A DNA stretch of 25,580 nucleotides from SZUA-229 sp041589455 (GTDB taxonomy: Bacteria; Pseudomonadota; Gammaproteobacteria; SZUA-229), in assembly GCA_041589455.1 (NCBI GenBank), contig JBFHVQ010000043.1, positions 1 through 25,580 on the forward strand, given 5' to 3'. Of the stretch, positions 7,207-14,553 are shown one piece after another. The notes under the pieces are model-generated. The model had not been told where the DNA came from. It ran no database searches and saw only the letters and a program-made list of their open reading frames with translations. The position numbers and the translations under genes are program-made. Each line of letters begins with the position of its first letter. Positions within the stretch are counted from its first letter, which is position 1.

Positions 7207-8562
7207 ATGTTAGATAGTTTGGTCGAATGGACAGGAATTGTCTCCGGCGCATTATGGGGAAGCTGGATAACGCTAGCTGCATTATTGGGTGTCGGCTTCT
7301 ATCTGACCATTCGCCTGAGCTTTGTACAGGTCACCGGGTTTCGACATTCGTTACGGGTAGTGCGAGGCAAATACAGTTGTAAAGAGGATAGGGGTGATGT
7401 AAATCACTTCCAGGCGCTGTCGACTGCATTATCTGCAACCGTTGGCACCGGTAATATAGCAGGTGTAGCTACTGCGATTTCACTGGGTGGTCCAGGTGCG
7501 CTGTTCTGGATGTGGGTGACCGCCGTTCTGGGCATGGCGACCAAGTTTACCGAAAGCACATTGGCCTTAAAGTTTAGAGAAATCGACCAGCATGGTGTTT
7601 CGGGTGGTCCTATGTATACCTTGTTGCATGGCCTTAAAATGAAAAAGACAGCAATGATGTTTGCCTTGTTTGCAGCAATCGCATCATTCGGTATCGGTAA
7701 TCTGGTACAGGTTAACTCGGTTGTGGATGGTCTGGCTTTTATAGAACCAGAAGTAAAAAATTATAGTTGGCTGATCGGTATAATCATGGCGCTAATGGTA
7801 GGTATGGTTATATTGGGTGGTGTAAAGCGTATCGCAAAAGTCGCCAGCACCATCGTACCGTTTATGGCGGTCACCTATATTGTCGTCGCTATGGCTGTGT
7901 TGCTTAATGAGTATCAACAGATACCCGCAGCTATTATGACAATTTTAAATCATGCCCTGAATCCCTGGGCAGTGGGTGGTGCTGCGGTAGGTGAGGCTAT
8001 TCGTTGGGGTGTGGCACGCGGTTTGTTTTCCAATGAGGCCGGCTTGGGTTCATCACCCATGGCGCATGCTGCTGCAACGACAAATGAACCAGTAAGAGAA
8101 GGGCTGGTTGCGATGATGGAGCCGTTTATTGATACACTGGTGATCTGTACAATGACCGGACTGGCAATCGTTGTTACTGGCGCGTATATAACCTCACCGG
8201 AAGAAGTAAAAGGTGCATCATTAACTGCTTATGCCTTTAGTTCATCGATCGGTCAGGCAGGTGCATATGTTGTCGGTGGAGGACTGGCGCTTTTTGCATT
8301 TTCCACTATTATCGCCTGGTCATATTACGGTGATCGTAGTGTAAAATTCATGTTTGGTGAAAAAGCGGTCAAGCCCTATCGTATCGTTTATACAGTACTA
8401 ATTGTTGTTGGTGCAATAGTGCCTTTAAACCTGGTGTGGAATATTGCCGATATAACCAATATTCTGATGGCTATACCTAATCTTATTGCGCTAGTGCTAT
8501 TGAGTGCACTGGTTAAGAAAATGAAAGATGAGTACTTTGCAACGCATAAGCAAAGTGATTGA
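7207..8562 (+). CDS. Alanine/glycine:cation symporter (AGCS family)
   Basis: This is a 451-residue inner-membrane permease of the AGCS (AlsT/DagA) family, which imports alanine or glycine with Na+ or H+. Family motifs are present: GTGNIAGVATAISLGGPGA near the first third, TKFTESTLALKFR, and SNEAGLGSSPMAHAAA in the substrate/cation path. Many hydrophobic segments (about ten or eleven) are visible. I chose the ATG at 7207 because CGGGAG (7195-7200) precedes it and the product begins MLDSLVEWTG, as in relatives; starting at 7108 would add 33 unlikely residues and overlap the divergent gene. The FKBP gene begins 25 bases after the stop with no terminator between, so the two are probably co-transcribed. 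The exact substrate cannot be told from sequence. Confidence 0.93.
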   Translation: MLDSLVEWTGIVSGALWGSWITLAALLGVGFYLTIRLSFVQVTGFRHSLRVVRGKYSCKEDRGDVNHFQALSTALSATVGTGNIAGVATAISLGGPGALFWMWVTAVLGMATKFTESTLALKFREIDQHGVSGGPMYTLLHGLKMKKTAMMFALFAAIASFGIGNLVQVNSVVDGLAFIEPEVKNYSWLIGIIMALMVGMVILGGVKRIAKVASTIVPFMAVTYIVVAMAVLLNEYQQIPAAIMTILNHALNPWAVGGAAVGEAIRWGVARGLFSNEAGLGSSPMAHAAATTNEPVREGLVAMMEPFIDTLVICTMTGLAIVVTGAYITSPEEVKGASLTAYAFSSSIGQAGAYVVGGGLALFAFSTIIAWSYYGDRSVKFMFGEKAVKPYRIVYTVLIVVGAIVPLNLVWNIADITNILMAIPNLIALVLLSALVKKMKDEYFATHKQSD

Positions 8563-8587
8563 AACTGATATAAAGACAGGAGCTAAT

Positions 8588-8923
8588 ATGTCTGAATTAC
8601 AAATTGAAGATTTAACTGTTGGTGAAGGTGCAGAAGCAGGCGCTGGTGAAGGTGCAGAAATTGTTGTGGTTCACTACACAGGCTGGTTAACCGATGGTAC
8701 CAAGTTTGATTCAAGCCTGGATCGAAATGATCCGTTTAGTTTTACCCTAGGTGTTGGTCAGGTTATTAAAGGCTGGGATGAAGGTGTTAAAGGAATGAAA
8801 GTTGGCGGCAAGCGTAAGCTGACGATTCCATCTGAAATGGGTTATGGCGCACATGGTGCAGGTGGTGTGATTCCGCCCAATGCAACACTGGTTTTTGAAG
8901 TTGAGTTGCTGGATATTCGCTAG
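8588..8923 (+). CDS. FKBP-type peptidyl-prolyl cis-trans isomerase
   Basis: This 111-residue single-domain FKBP catalyses cis-trans isomerisation of peptidyl-prolyl bonds and is probably cytoplasmic, as there is no signal peptide. The FKBP core is clear: VVVHYTGWLTDGTKFDSS, FTLGVGQVIKGWDEGVKGMKVGGKRKLTIP, GYGAHGAGGVIPPNATLVFEVELLDI. The conserved VIKGWDEG and IPPNATLVFEVEL stretches hold ligand-contact residues. The length matches FKBP12-like bacterial enzymes, not the SlyD type with its IF insertion. The ATG at 8588 has AGGAGC (8579-8584) in front; an earlier in-frame ATG at 8528 lies inside the symporter gene. An unusual acidic/Gly-rich stretch (GEGAEAGAGEGAE) occurs near the N-terminus. 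A terminator lies 78 bases downstream. Confidence 0.93.
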   Translation: MSELQIEDLTVGEGAEAGAGEGAEIVVVHYTGWLTDGTKFDSSLDRNDPFSFTLGVGQVIKGWDEGVKGMKVGGKRKLTIPSEMGYGAHGAGGVIPPNATLVFEVELLDIR

Positions 8924-9000
8924 TCAAGCGAATGATGAAGTCAGTAAAGGTTGGCTCTATAAGGTGAATGCAATTTTTACCAGTGTTATATGGCGGCCAT

Positions 9001-9040
9001 AAAAAACGGGAGTTTCCTAAATCAGGATCTCCCGTTTTTT
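9001..9040. terminator. Bidirectional intrinsic terminator
   Basis: AAAAAACGGGAG (9001-9012) pairs perfectly with CTCCCGTTTTTT (9029-9040), with a further small TCCT/AGGA pairing inside. The T-run on each strand lets it end the FKBP transcript rightward and the lipoprotein transcript leftward. Confidence 0.88.
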
Positions 9041-9057
9041 ATGCTGTTTACTATAGG

Positions 9058-9846
9058 CTATAGGAAAATAGTATCAACATAGCTGAAGGTGCCGCTACCA
9101 TTATTGAATTCAATTTCAATTGTGTTAAGAGCTACGACTGTGAGTTTGACCTGGGAGCCCTGTCCGCCCTCAATAAGCAGGATGCCATCAGTAACAGTAT
9201 CTAATAGGTAATTACCCTGCAATGTTTGCAATGTTGTTACCAGAAAGCCGCCAATCTGTTCACCTGACATAGCAAAAGTGATGTCTAGGTTGTACTCATA
9301 TGAGAATGTGCTGCCAACTTCATCCATTTCAAATGAAAAATTATAACTGAGTTGATCTGCAAACAATATGTCCAGTGAGCCATCAGCACTTCGCGTATAA
9401 TTGCCATCGAAGTCCCAGCTTTCCAGGCTATTGAGTGCCCCGTCCAGTGTAAAGGAAAACTCTAGTGTGCCGAAATTGCATTGAGTTAAAGTTAAGTTAG
9501 CGCTTTCGCTATTTGTGTCGCTGGCAAATGTGCCTGTGTATTCGCCTCCGCTAGGGCAGGCTTCGTTAACAGTCACGGTCGTAGCGTATGATGGTAAGCT
9601 GGCTTTCTGTGGTGAAGAGCTCGGAGTCAGAGTCTCCAGACCGTCTATCATTTCGAACTGCACAATCGCTAGATTAGACATGTCACGAGCATTTTGTTCG
9701 GTTAATACTACTGAATTAGAAGGTAGTGTAATGTTATTTTTATTTGTGGCTGAATTACTGTCGTCGCTACTTCCGCCACAAGCAGCTAGCAGTATGCTAG
9801 TACTCAATAGGCATGTTGTAGAAATTGATGTTGAAGCACGCATCAT
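9058..9846 (-). CDS. Uncharacterised beta-rich outer-membrane or periplasmic lipoprotein
   Basis: I do not recognise a named function. The 262-residue protein has a lipoprotein signal peptide ending in the lipobox LAAC, with Cys at about residue 22, followed by a Ser/Asn-rich linker (GGSSDDSNSATNKNN). The rest is rich in alternating Thr/Ser/Phe/Tyr, suggesting beta strands, with two further Cys (NEACPSGGEYTG and LTQCNFG) placed to form a disulfide. The pattern C-x-GG-x-Y-x-G ... T-x-x-x-C-x-x, then a run like LDGALNS, recurs in marine gammaproteobacterial lipoproteins of unknown role. The start is ambiguous: two ATGs lie side by side, and CGGAG gives better spacing to the second (9843). It appears to be a single-gene unit ending at the shared terminator. 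Residue +2 after the lipid Cys is Gly, which favours outer-membrane sorting. Confidence 0.8.
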   Translation of the reverse strand: MMRASTSISTTCLLSTSILLAACGGSSDDSNSATNKNNITLPSNSVVLTEQNARDMSNLAIVQFEMIDGLETLTPSSSPQKASLPSYATTVTVNEACPSGGEYTGTFASDTNSESANLTLTQCNFGTLEFSFTLDGALNSLESWDFDGNYTRSADGSLDILFADQLSYNFSFEMDEVGSTFSYEYNLDITFAMSGEQIGGFLVTTLQTLQGNYLLDTVTDGILLIEGGQGSQVKLTVVALNTIEIEFNNGSGTFSYVDTIFL

Positions 9847-9978
9847 ATTACTCCGTTTTATAATTGTATTTAATTTTATATATTATCTGCATTAAGTCAG
9901 GGTGCAACATGAATAAAAAGATAAATGGTGCAAATCACTAGACTAGTTGTATTCGAGGTGGGATTTTCGTGCGCTCTG

Positions 9979-10677
9979 TCACATTACAGTTCGTTCGTGA
10001 AGCGTATTTAGTAAATGTGTTATCAAGATATCGGGTAAATGTTGATTATGTTCTACATAAAAAACAGGACATTTTGAGCGCAGTGATATTTCACTAATCG
10101 TGTCCTGCAATATGGTTTGATGAAAATCAAAATTGTTCATGATTGGCATTTGTTGATTGATAATGATCGTATTTAGTTCGAGCCCGTTTTGCTGTATGGC
10201 TTCTATGCTTAGGAGTGTGTGATTGATGCAGCCGAGCTTATGATTGACTACGAGTATTAAGGGAAGTCTCAGTTGACTTGCAAGATCTATATTTAAAGCA
10301 TTCTCACACAAAGGTGACATCACTCCGCCCGCACCCTCCACGAGTATTATGCCTTTTTTCTTATGTGGTTGGCAGGCTTTAACAATTTGTGCAAGGCTAA
10401 CTCGGTTGTTATCAAGTTCTGCTGCAAGGCGAGGTGAAAGCGGTTGAGTGAAGCGGTAGCGGCAGACTTCCTGTAGGTCACCTGTATAATTACAGGCTTT
10501 ACTCAGTGCCAACGCATCTTCGGGTATAAGATCCCCGCTGTCAACGCGACAGCCAGACTCTACTGGCTTTTTAGGTTGTACAGTAAGGCCACTCTGATAA
10601 AGTGCGTTCGCAATCTCACAGGCAATGTATGTCTTACCAGCATCTGTATCTGTACCAGTTATGAATAGGCCTTTCAT
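9979..10677 (-). CDS. bioD: ATP-dependent dethiobiotin synthetase
   Basis: BioD closes the ureido ring of 7,8-diaminopelargonic acid with CO2 and ATP to give dethiobiotin, the penultimate step of biotin synthesis. The 232-residue protein begins MKGLFITGTDTDAGKT, with the P-loop at about residues 8-16, followed by the substrate/Lys region KPVESGC and VEGAGGVMSPL. Length and motifs fit the family. It starts 25 bases after the purC stop on the same strand with no terminator visible, so I infer a purC-bioD operon. No other bio genes are in the window, so biotin genes are at least partly dispersed here. The ribosome-binding site is weak, which may mean translation depends on the upstream gene. Confidence 0.95.
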   Translation of the reverse strand: MKGLFITGTDTDAGKTYIACEIANALYQSGLTVQPKKPVESGCRVDSGDLIPEDALALSKACNYTGDLQEVCRYRFTQPLSPRLAAELDNNRVSLAQIVKACQPHKKKGIILVEGAGGVMSPLCENALNIDLASQLRLPLILVVNHKLGCINHTLLSIEAIQQNGLELNTIIINQQMPIMNNFDFHQTILQDTISEISLRSKCPVFYVEHNQHLPDILITHLLNTLHERTVM

Positions 10678-10702
10678 GATGTGTGAGATAGAAACTTCAG
10701 AT

Positions 10703-11584
10703 TTACGCTGACGTTAATCGTGTCAGTGCTTCCTGGTATTTGTCAGCAGTTTTATTCACTATTTCATCAGGGAGTTCAGGTCCTGGCGAAGTTTTATTCC
10801 AGTCTAAAGTTTCCAGGTAATCACGCACAAACTGTTTATCGAAGCTCGCGGGGCTACTACCAGGCTGGTACTGGTCTGCTGGCCAGAAGCGTGATGAGTC
10901 TGGGGTTAAAACTTCGTCAATCAGTACCAGCTGATTGTTTTCATCAACACCAAATTCAAACTTGGTATCCGCAATGATAATGCCTTTTTGCAAAGCATAA
11001 TCGGCTGCCTCTTTATAAAGTTGTAGGCTGACATCTTTAACTTGTTGAGCCAGTTCAGGGCCAATCAATTTAACCGTGGCGTCATAATCAATATTTTCAT
11101 CATGCTCACCGACATCGGCTTTGCTGGAAGGGGTGTAAATGGGTTCGGGTAGTTTGTCTGCCATTTGCAGACCTTCTGGTAATTTGATGCCACATATTGC
11201 ACCTGTCTGCTGGTAGTCTTTCCAGCCAGAACCAATAATATAGCCACGAACAATCGCTTCAACCGGTAGCGCCTTAAGTTTTTTAACGACCATAGCGTGA
11301 TTTTCAACACTGGCTCTTTCGGCATCGTCGGTAATAATCTCACTCAGTGGGATATCCGCCAGGTGATTGGGGATAATATGCTGCAGTTTGTTTAACCAGA
11401 AGCGAGTCACCTGATTCAGAATCGTGCCTTTAGCGGGAATCGGGTTAGGCATAATGACATCAAAAGCAGAGATGCGGTCGGTAGTAATAATCAGCATGTG
11501 CTGATCATCGATCTCGTAAATATCTCGAACTTTGCCTTTGTGAAGAAGTTTCAGGTTGCTTATCTGGCTAGTATGCAGGCTCAT
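10703..11584 (-). CDS. purC: Phosphoribosylaminoimidazole-succinocarboxamide synthase
   Basis: SAICAR synthetase joins CAIR and aspartate with ATP hydrolysis in de novo purine synthesis. The 293-residue protein belongs to the longer PurC form. Conserved motifs are HKGKVRDIYE near residues 15-24, TTDRISAFDVIM, AIVRGYIIGSGWKDY, IIADTKFEFG and LIDEVLTPDSSRFWP. The start MSLHTSQISNLKLLHKGKVRD is typical of gammaproteobacterial homologues, although no strong Shine-Dalgarno is visible before it. It is followed by bioD on the same strand. A hairpin between it and the upstream fadD separates the two transcription units. Confidence 0.97.
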   Translation of the reverse strand: MSLHTSQISNLKLLHKGKVRDIYEIDDQHMLIITTDRISAFDVIMPNPIPAKGTILNQVTRFWLNKLQHIIPNHLADIPLSEIITDDAERASVENHAMVVKKLKALPVEAIVRGYIIGSGWKDYQQTGAICGIKLPEGLQMADKLPEPIYTPSSKADVGEHDENIDYDATVKLIGPELAQQVKDVSLQLYKEAADYALQKGIIIADTKFEFGVDENNQLVLIDEVLTPDSSRFWPADQYQPGSSPASFDKQFVRDYLETLDWNKTSPGPELPDEIVNKTADKYQEALTRLTSA

Positions 11585-11610
11585 AGAGGTTTCAGCTTGT
11601 TGGGTTCAAA

Positions 11611-11634
11611 GCATGGATTTTATCAAATCCATGC
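11611..11634 (-). terminator. Likely terminator of fadD (minus strand)
   Basis: GCATGGATTT and AAATCCATGC form a perfect 10-bp stem with a 4-nt loop. Read on the minus strand it lies just after the fadD stop codon and is followed by TTTG. The short T-run makes termination efficiency uncertain. Confidence 0.55.
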
Positions 11635-11657
11635 CTAGAGCGCGAGAAAACAGCGGC

Positions 11658-13331
11658 TTAGTGCTTGAAAAACATCTCACGTAGCTCGCGTCGTAGAATT
11701 TTCCCAACATTGGTTTTAGGAACTTCCTTTACCAGCTCTATGTGCTTGGGTATTTTATAGCGAGTAAGTGAAGCTTCACAGTGTGCCTGGATATCTGCAA
11801 GGGACAAATCAGGGTTGCGGCTGACAATCACCGCCATGACGATTTCGCCGCTAGACTCATCCGGTTTACCGATGACACCGACTTCGACAACATCTTTATG
11901 AGAAGCGATGACTGCTTCGATTTCATTCGGATAAACATTAAAGCCGGAGACAATGATCATGTCTTTTTTGCGGTCAACAATCTGCACATAACCCTGTTCA
12001 TCAATAGTGCCTATGTCGCCACTATGAAACCAGCCATCGTCATCAAAGACCTTGGCGGTTTCTTCCGGCAGATTGTAATAGCCCTGTGTGACCTGTGGAC
12101 CACGAATACAGATTTCACCGGCTTCATTAAGTGGCAGGGTCTGGTTGTTATCATCTTTTATACAGACTTCGGTTGAAGGTATGGGAAGGCCGATTTTGCC
12201 GTTAAAAGATTGCAAGGTGAGAGGATTGATGCAAACAGCAGGTGATGTTTCGGTTAAGCCATAAGCTTCCAGTAAGCAACAGCCTGTCACCTGTTGCCAT
12301 TTATCGGCCACTGTTTTTTGCACGGCCATACCGCCACCGAGAGTGAATTTAAGTTTTGAAAAATCGACGTCGGAAAAACCGTCTGTATTTAGCAAGCCAT
12401 TAAATAAAGTATTAACCCCGGTGATAGCAGTGAACTGTGAATGTTTAATTTCCTTCACAAAATTTTTCATATCACGAGGATTGGTGATCAAATGATTTAA
12501 GCCGCCAAGTTTCATAAAAAACAGGCAGTTCGCGAGCAGTGAAAAAATATGATAAAGGGGCAGCGCGGTGATAATGTGCTCCTTGCCTTTTTCAACATAA
12601 GGTTCTATCCAGGCGCTAACCTGTTGCAGGTTGGCGACCATATTGCCATGGGTCAGTATGGCGCCTTTGGCGACGCCAGTAGTACCGCCAGTATATTGTA
12701 GAAATGCGATATCCTGCTGATCGAGCTGTGCGCGTTCAAAGTTAAGTTGTTTGCCTTGTGACAGGCAGTCCTTGAAGTGGTAATGGCCCGGTAGCTGAAA
12801 CGCCGGCACCATTTTCTTGACGTGTTTAACCACCAGGTTTATCAGTGCTGATTTAGGGAAGCTCAGCATATCACCCATGCGTGTCACTATGACATGTTTT
12901 ATTGGTGTTTCTTTGATGACTTGTTGAAGTGTCGTGGCAAAGTTTTCCAGAATAATAATGGTCGTAGCACCTGAGTCACATAGCTGATGTTTCAGTTCGC
13001 TGGTAGTGTATAAGGGGTTGGTATTAACCACTGTTAGGCCGGCACGTAAGGCAGCAAAAATGCTCACAGGGTTTTGCAGTAAATTTGGCATCATAATCGC
13101 GATGCGATCTGATTTTTTCAGCTTTAGCTGAGATTGTAAAAAAGCGGCCAGTGCTTTGCTTTCCTGATCAAGCTGTCGGTAGGTAATGGTGGTGCCAAAG
13201 TTGCTAAAGCTTGGGTTGTCAGCATAATTGTCAAAGGCCTCTTCAATGACGTCTGCTAGAGAAGAATAGGCATCGGTATCCACTTCGTGAGGGATGCCTT
13301 GTGGATAGCTGTTATACCAGGCGTGTGACAT
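11658..13331 (-). CDS. fadD: Long-chain fatty acid-CoA ligase
   Basis: This enzyme activates long-chain fatty acids to acyl-CoA with ATP at the cytoplasmic membrane. The 557-residue protein has the AMP-binding (ANL superfamily) motifs in order: QYTGGTTGVAKGA at about residues 212-224, EAYGLTETSP, GWFHSGDIG and the linker/hinge DRKKDMIIVSGFNVYPNEIE, then a C-terminal domain ending near the catalytic Lys in KTNVGKILRREL. Length and the opening segment W-x-x-x-YPxGIPHEVD match FadD. AAGGAG stands at good spacing before the ATG. It is preceded by a 91-base gap with a dyad (13358-13389) that might be an operator, and is separated from purC by a hairpin. Confidence 0.95.
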   Translation of the reverse strand: MSHAWYNSYPQGIPHEVDTDAYSSLADVIEEAFDNYADNPSFSNFGTTITYRQLDQESKALAAFLQSQLKLKKSDRIAIMMPNLLQNPVSIFAALRAGLTVVNTNPLYTTSELKHQLCDSGATTIIILENFATTLQQVIKETPIKHVIVTRMGDMLSFPKSALINLVVKHVKKMVPAFQLPGHYHFKDCLSQGKQLNFERAQLDQQDIAFLQYTGGTTGVAKGAILTHGNMVANLQQVSAWIEPYVEKGKEHIITALPLYHIFSLLANCLFFMKLGGLNHLITNPRDMKNFVKEIKHSQFTAITGVNTLFNGLLNTDGFSDVDFSKLKFTLGGGMAVQKTVADKWQQVTGCCLLEAYGLTETSPAVCINPLTLQSFNGKIGLPIPSTEVCIKDDNNQTLPLNEAGEICIRGPQVTQGYYNLPEETAKVFDDDGWFHSGDIGTIDEQGYVQIVDRKKDMIIVSGFNVYPNEIEAVIASHKDVVEVGVIGKPDESSGEIVMAVIVSRNPDLSLADIQAHCEASLTRYKIPKHIELVKEVPKTNVGKILRRELREMFFKH

Positions 13332-13357
13332 AATGAGACTCCTTTATATTTATTATG

Positions 13358-13389
13358 CAACTAACCATTTATGATGGTAAGTATAGTTG
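13358..13389. promoter_or_regulatory. Interrupted dyad upstream of fadD
   Basis: CAACTA-ACCAT (13358-13368) faces ATGGT (13374-13378) and TAGTTG (13384-13389), giving two nested inverted pairs separated by a 5-base bulge on one side. It sits 27-58 bases upstream of the fadD start codon, where an operator for a fatty-acid regulator would be expected. It does not match the PsrA or FadR sites as I know them. Confidence 0.25.
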
Positions 13390-13422
13390 TTTTATAGTGT
13401 AGTCAGCGGTGTTATAAAAAAC

Positions 13423-14067
13423 CTAAAAAATAATACCGTTAGATGCCTCGTCCCAGGCATCATATTTTTTCATCACTGAGCTGAAGAGCTCCGAGGTTAG
13501 CCAGTAATCTAGCCAGTTAGCCAGGCCAACATAAGGCGATTGTCTGAACCAGTCAAGATCCACATGAACAAACTGTCGAATGAAAGGAAAGATGGCAATG
13601 TCAGTCAGGGTTGGATGGGAGCTGAGGAGAAAATGATTTTGCTGTAGCTTCTGTTCCAGTCGATTTAGAAAGACTTCACCCTTGTTACGATAAGTGGCCT
13701 GTGGATGTTCAGGGAAACGCTCAAAGTATTTATAGTGATCGAGATGGATTTTGAAAATATTATCATTTTCACGTATCAGTGAATCACTGGCGGGTTTAAG
13801 CTGTGGGATTAGCCAATTATCAGGGTCGTTCTGCGCAAGTGCCCAGTGCATGATCTCCAGGCTTTCATCGATAACCTGTCCGTCCTCCAGAACCAGTACC
13901 GGAACCGTTGCCTTGGGTGATGCCTTTAACATAGCGTCCGGCTTGTGCTTTAGCACTACCTCGCGTAACTCTACCGGTATACCGCTATAGCGAATCGCCA
14001 TACGTGCCCTCATTGCATAGGGACAGCGCCGGAAACTATACAGTATGGCAGATGGTTTGCTTGACAT
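13423..14067 (-). CDS. Glutathione S-transferase family protein
   Basis: This 214-residue protein has an N-terminal thioredoxin-fold GST domain (about residues 1-85) and an all-helical C-terminal domain (about 95-205). The N-terminal motif SFRRCPYAMRAR carries a Cys at residue 15 in the position typical of glutaredoxin-like or omega-like GSTs, which often act as dehydroascorbate or glutathionyl reductases rather than detoxifying transferases. The glutathione-binding features are visible: the cis-Pro in ATVPVL and the ES pair in VIDESLEIM. The substrate cannot be told. The gene starts 11 bases after the end of a membrane-tethered GST-N/glutaredoxin-like gene on the same strand, so the two thiol proteins are very likely co-expressed. 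Confidence 0.88.
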   Translation of the reverse strand: MSSKPSAILYSFRRCPYAMRARMAIRYSGIPVELREVVLKHKPDAMLKASPKATVPVLVLEDGQVIDESLEIMHWALAQNDPDNWLIPQLKPASDSLIRENDNIFKIHLDHYKYFERFPEHPQATYRNKGEVFLNRLEQKLQQNHFLLSSHPTLTDIAIFPFIRQFVHVDLDWFRQSPYVGLANWLDYWLTSELFSSVMKKYDAWDEASNGIIF

Positions 14068-14078
14068 AACCCCTTGAA

Positions 14079-14474
14079 TTAGCTGATGGAATCGCTACAG
14101 GGTTTGCTTGACTCGCCAAAGCGCTGCTCAAGATAAGCAATGATGTCAGTTGATTCGTACATCCAGGTGACTTCACGCTCGGTTTCGATGCGCAGGCAGG
14201 GGACTTTGATTTCGCCGCCTTCGGCTTTTAACTCTGCACGAAAGGGATTGCTCTGAGCATCACGGGTTTCGATATTAAGCCCGAGGCGTTTAATGGCACG
14301 ACGAGTTTTCAGGCAGAAAGGGCAGGCGTAAAACTGATACAGTGACATGCTGGCGGTTTTCTTGTCCACGCATTGCTGGTCTTCTGGGCTGCGCTGGGCT
14401 TTCCCGGTTGGGATAAAGAAGCTAATCAGGATAACCAGTCGGCCAAGGCCTTCGCGAAGTAGTTTTAACAGCAT
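14079..14474 (-). CDS. Membrane-tethered glutaredoxin-like / GST N-terminal domain protein
   Basis: This 131-residue protein begins with a hydrophobic segment (about residues 10-22, GRLVILISFFIP) that could anchor it to the inner membrane. A short linker follows, then a thioredoxin-fold domain with the dithiol motif CPFC at residues 51-54. The cis-Pro region IKVPCLRIE and the ES pair in MYESTDIIAYLEQRF complete a glutathione-binding site, and there is no helical GST C-terminal domain. This architecture is conserved in gammaproteobacteria. It most likely reduces disulfides or glutathione mixed disulfides at the membrane, with the domain on the cytoplasmic side if the N-terminus acts as a simple anchor (an inference). 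The internal Met43 start lacks a ribosome-binding site, so I keep the longer form. Confidence 0.85.
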   Translation of the reverse strand: MLLKLLREGLGRLVILISFFIPTGKAQRSPEDQQCVDKKTASMSLYQFYACPFCLKTRRAIKRLGLNIETRDAQSNPFRAELKAEGGEIKVPCLRIETEREVTWMYESTDIIAYLEQRFGESSKPCSDSIS

Positions 14475-14553
14475 GTGTCTGTCCAGAGATAATCAGGGGG
14501 TGCTATTTTAGCCTAACTGCAGGCCGCTGTGTAGAACAGCTTATCATGACTGT

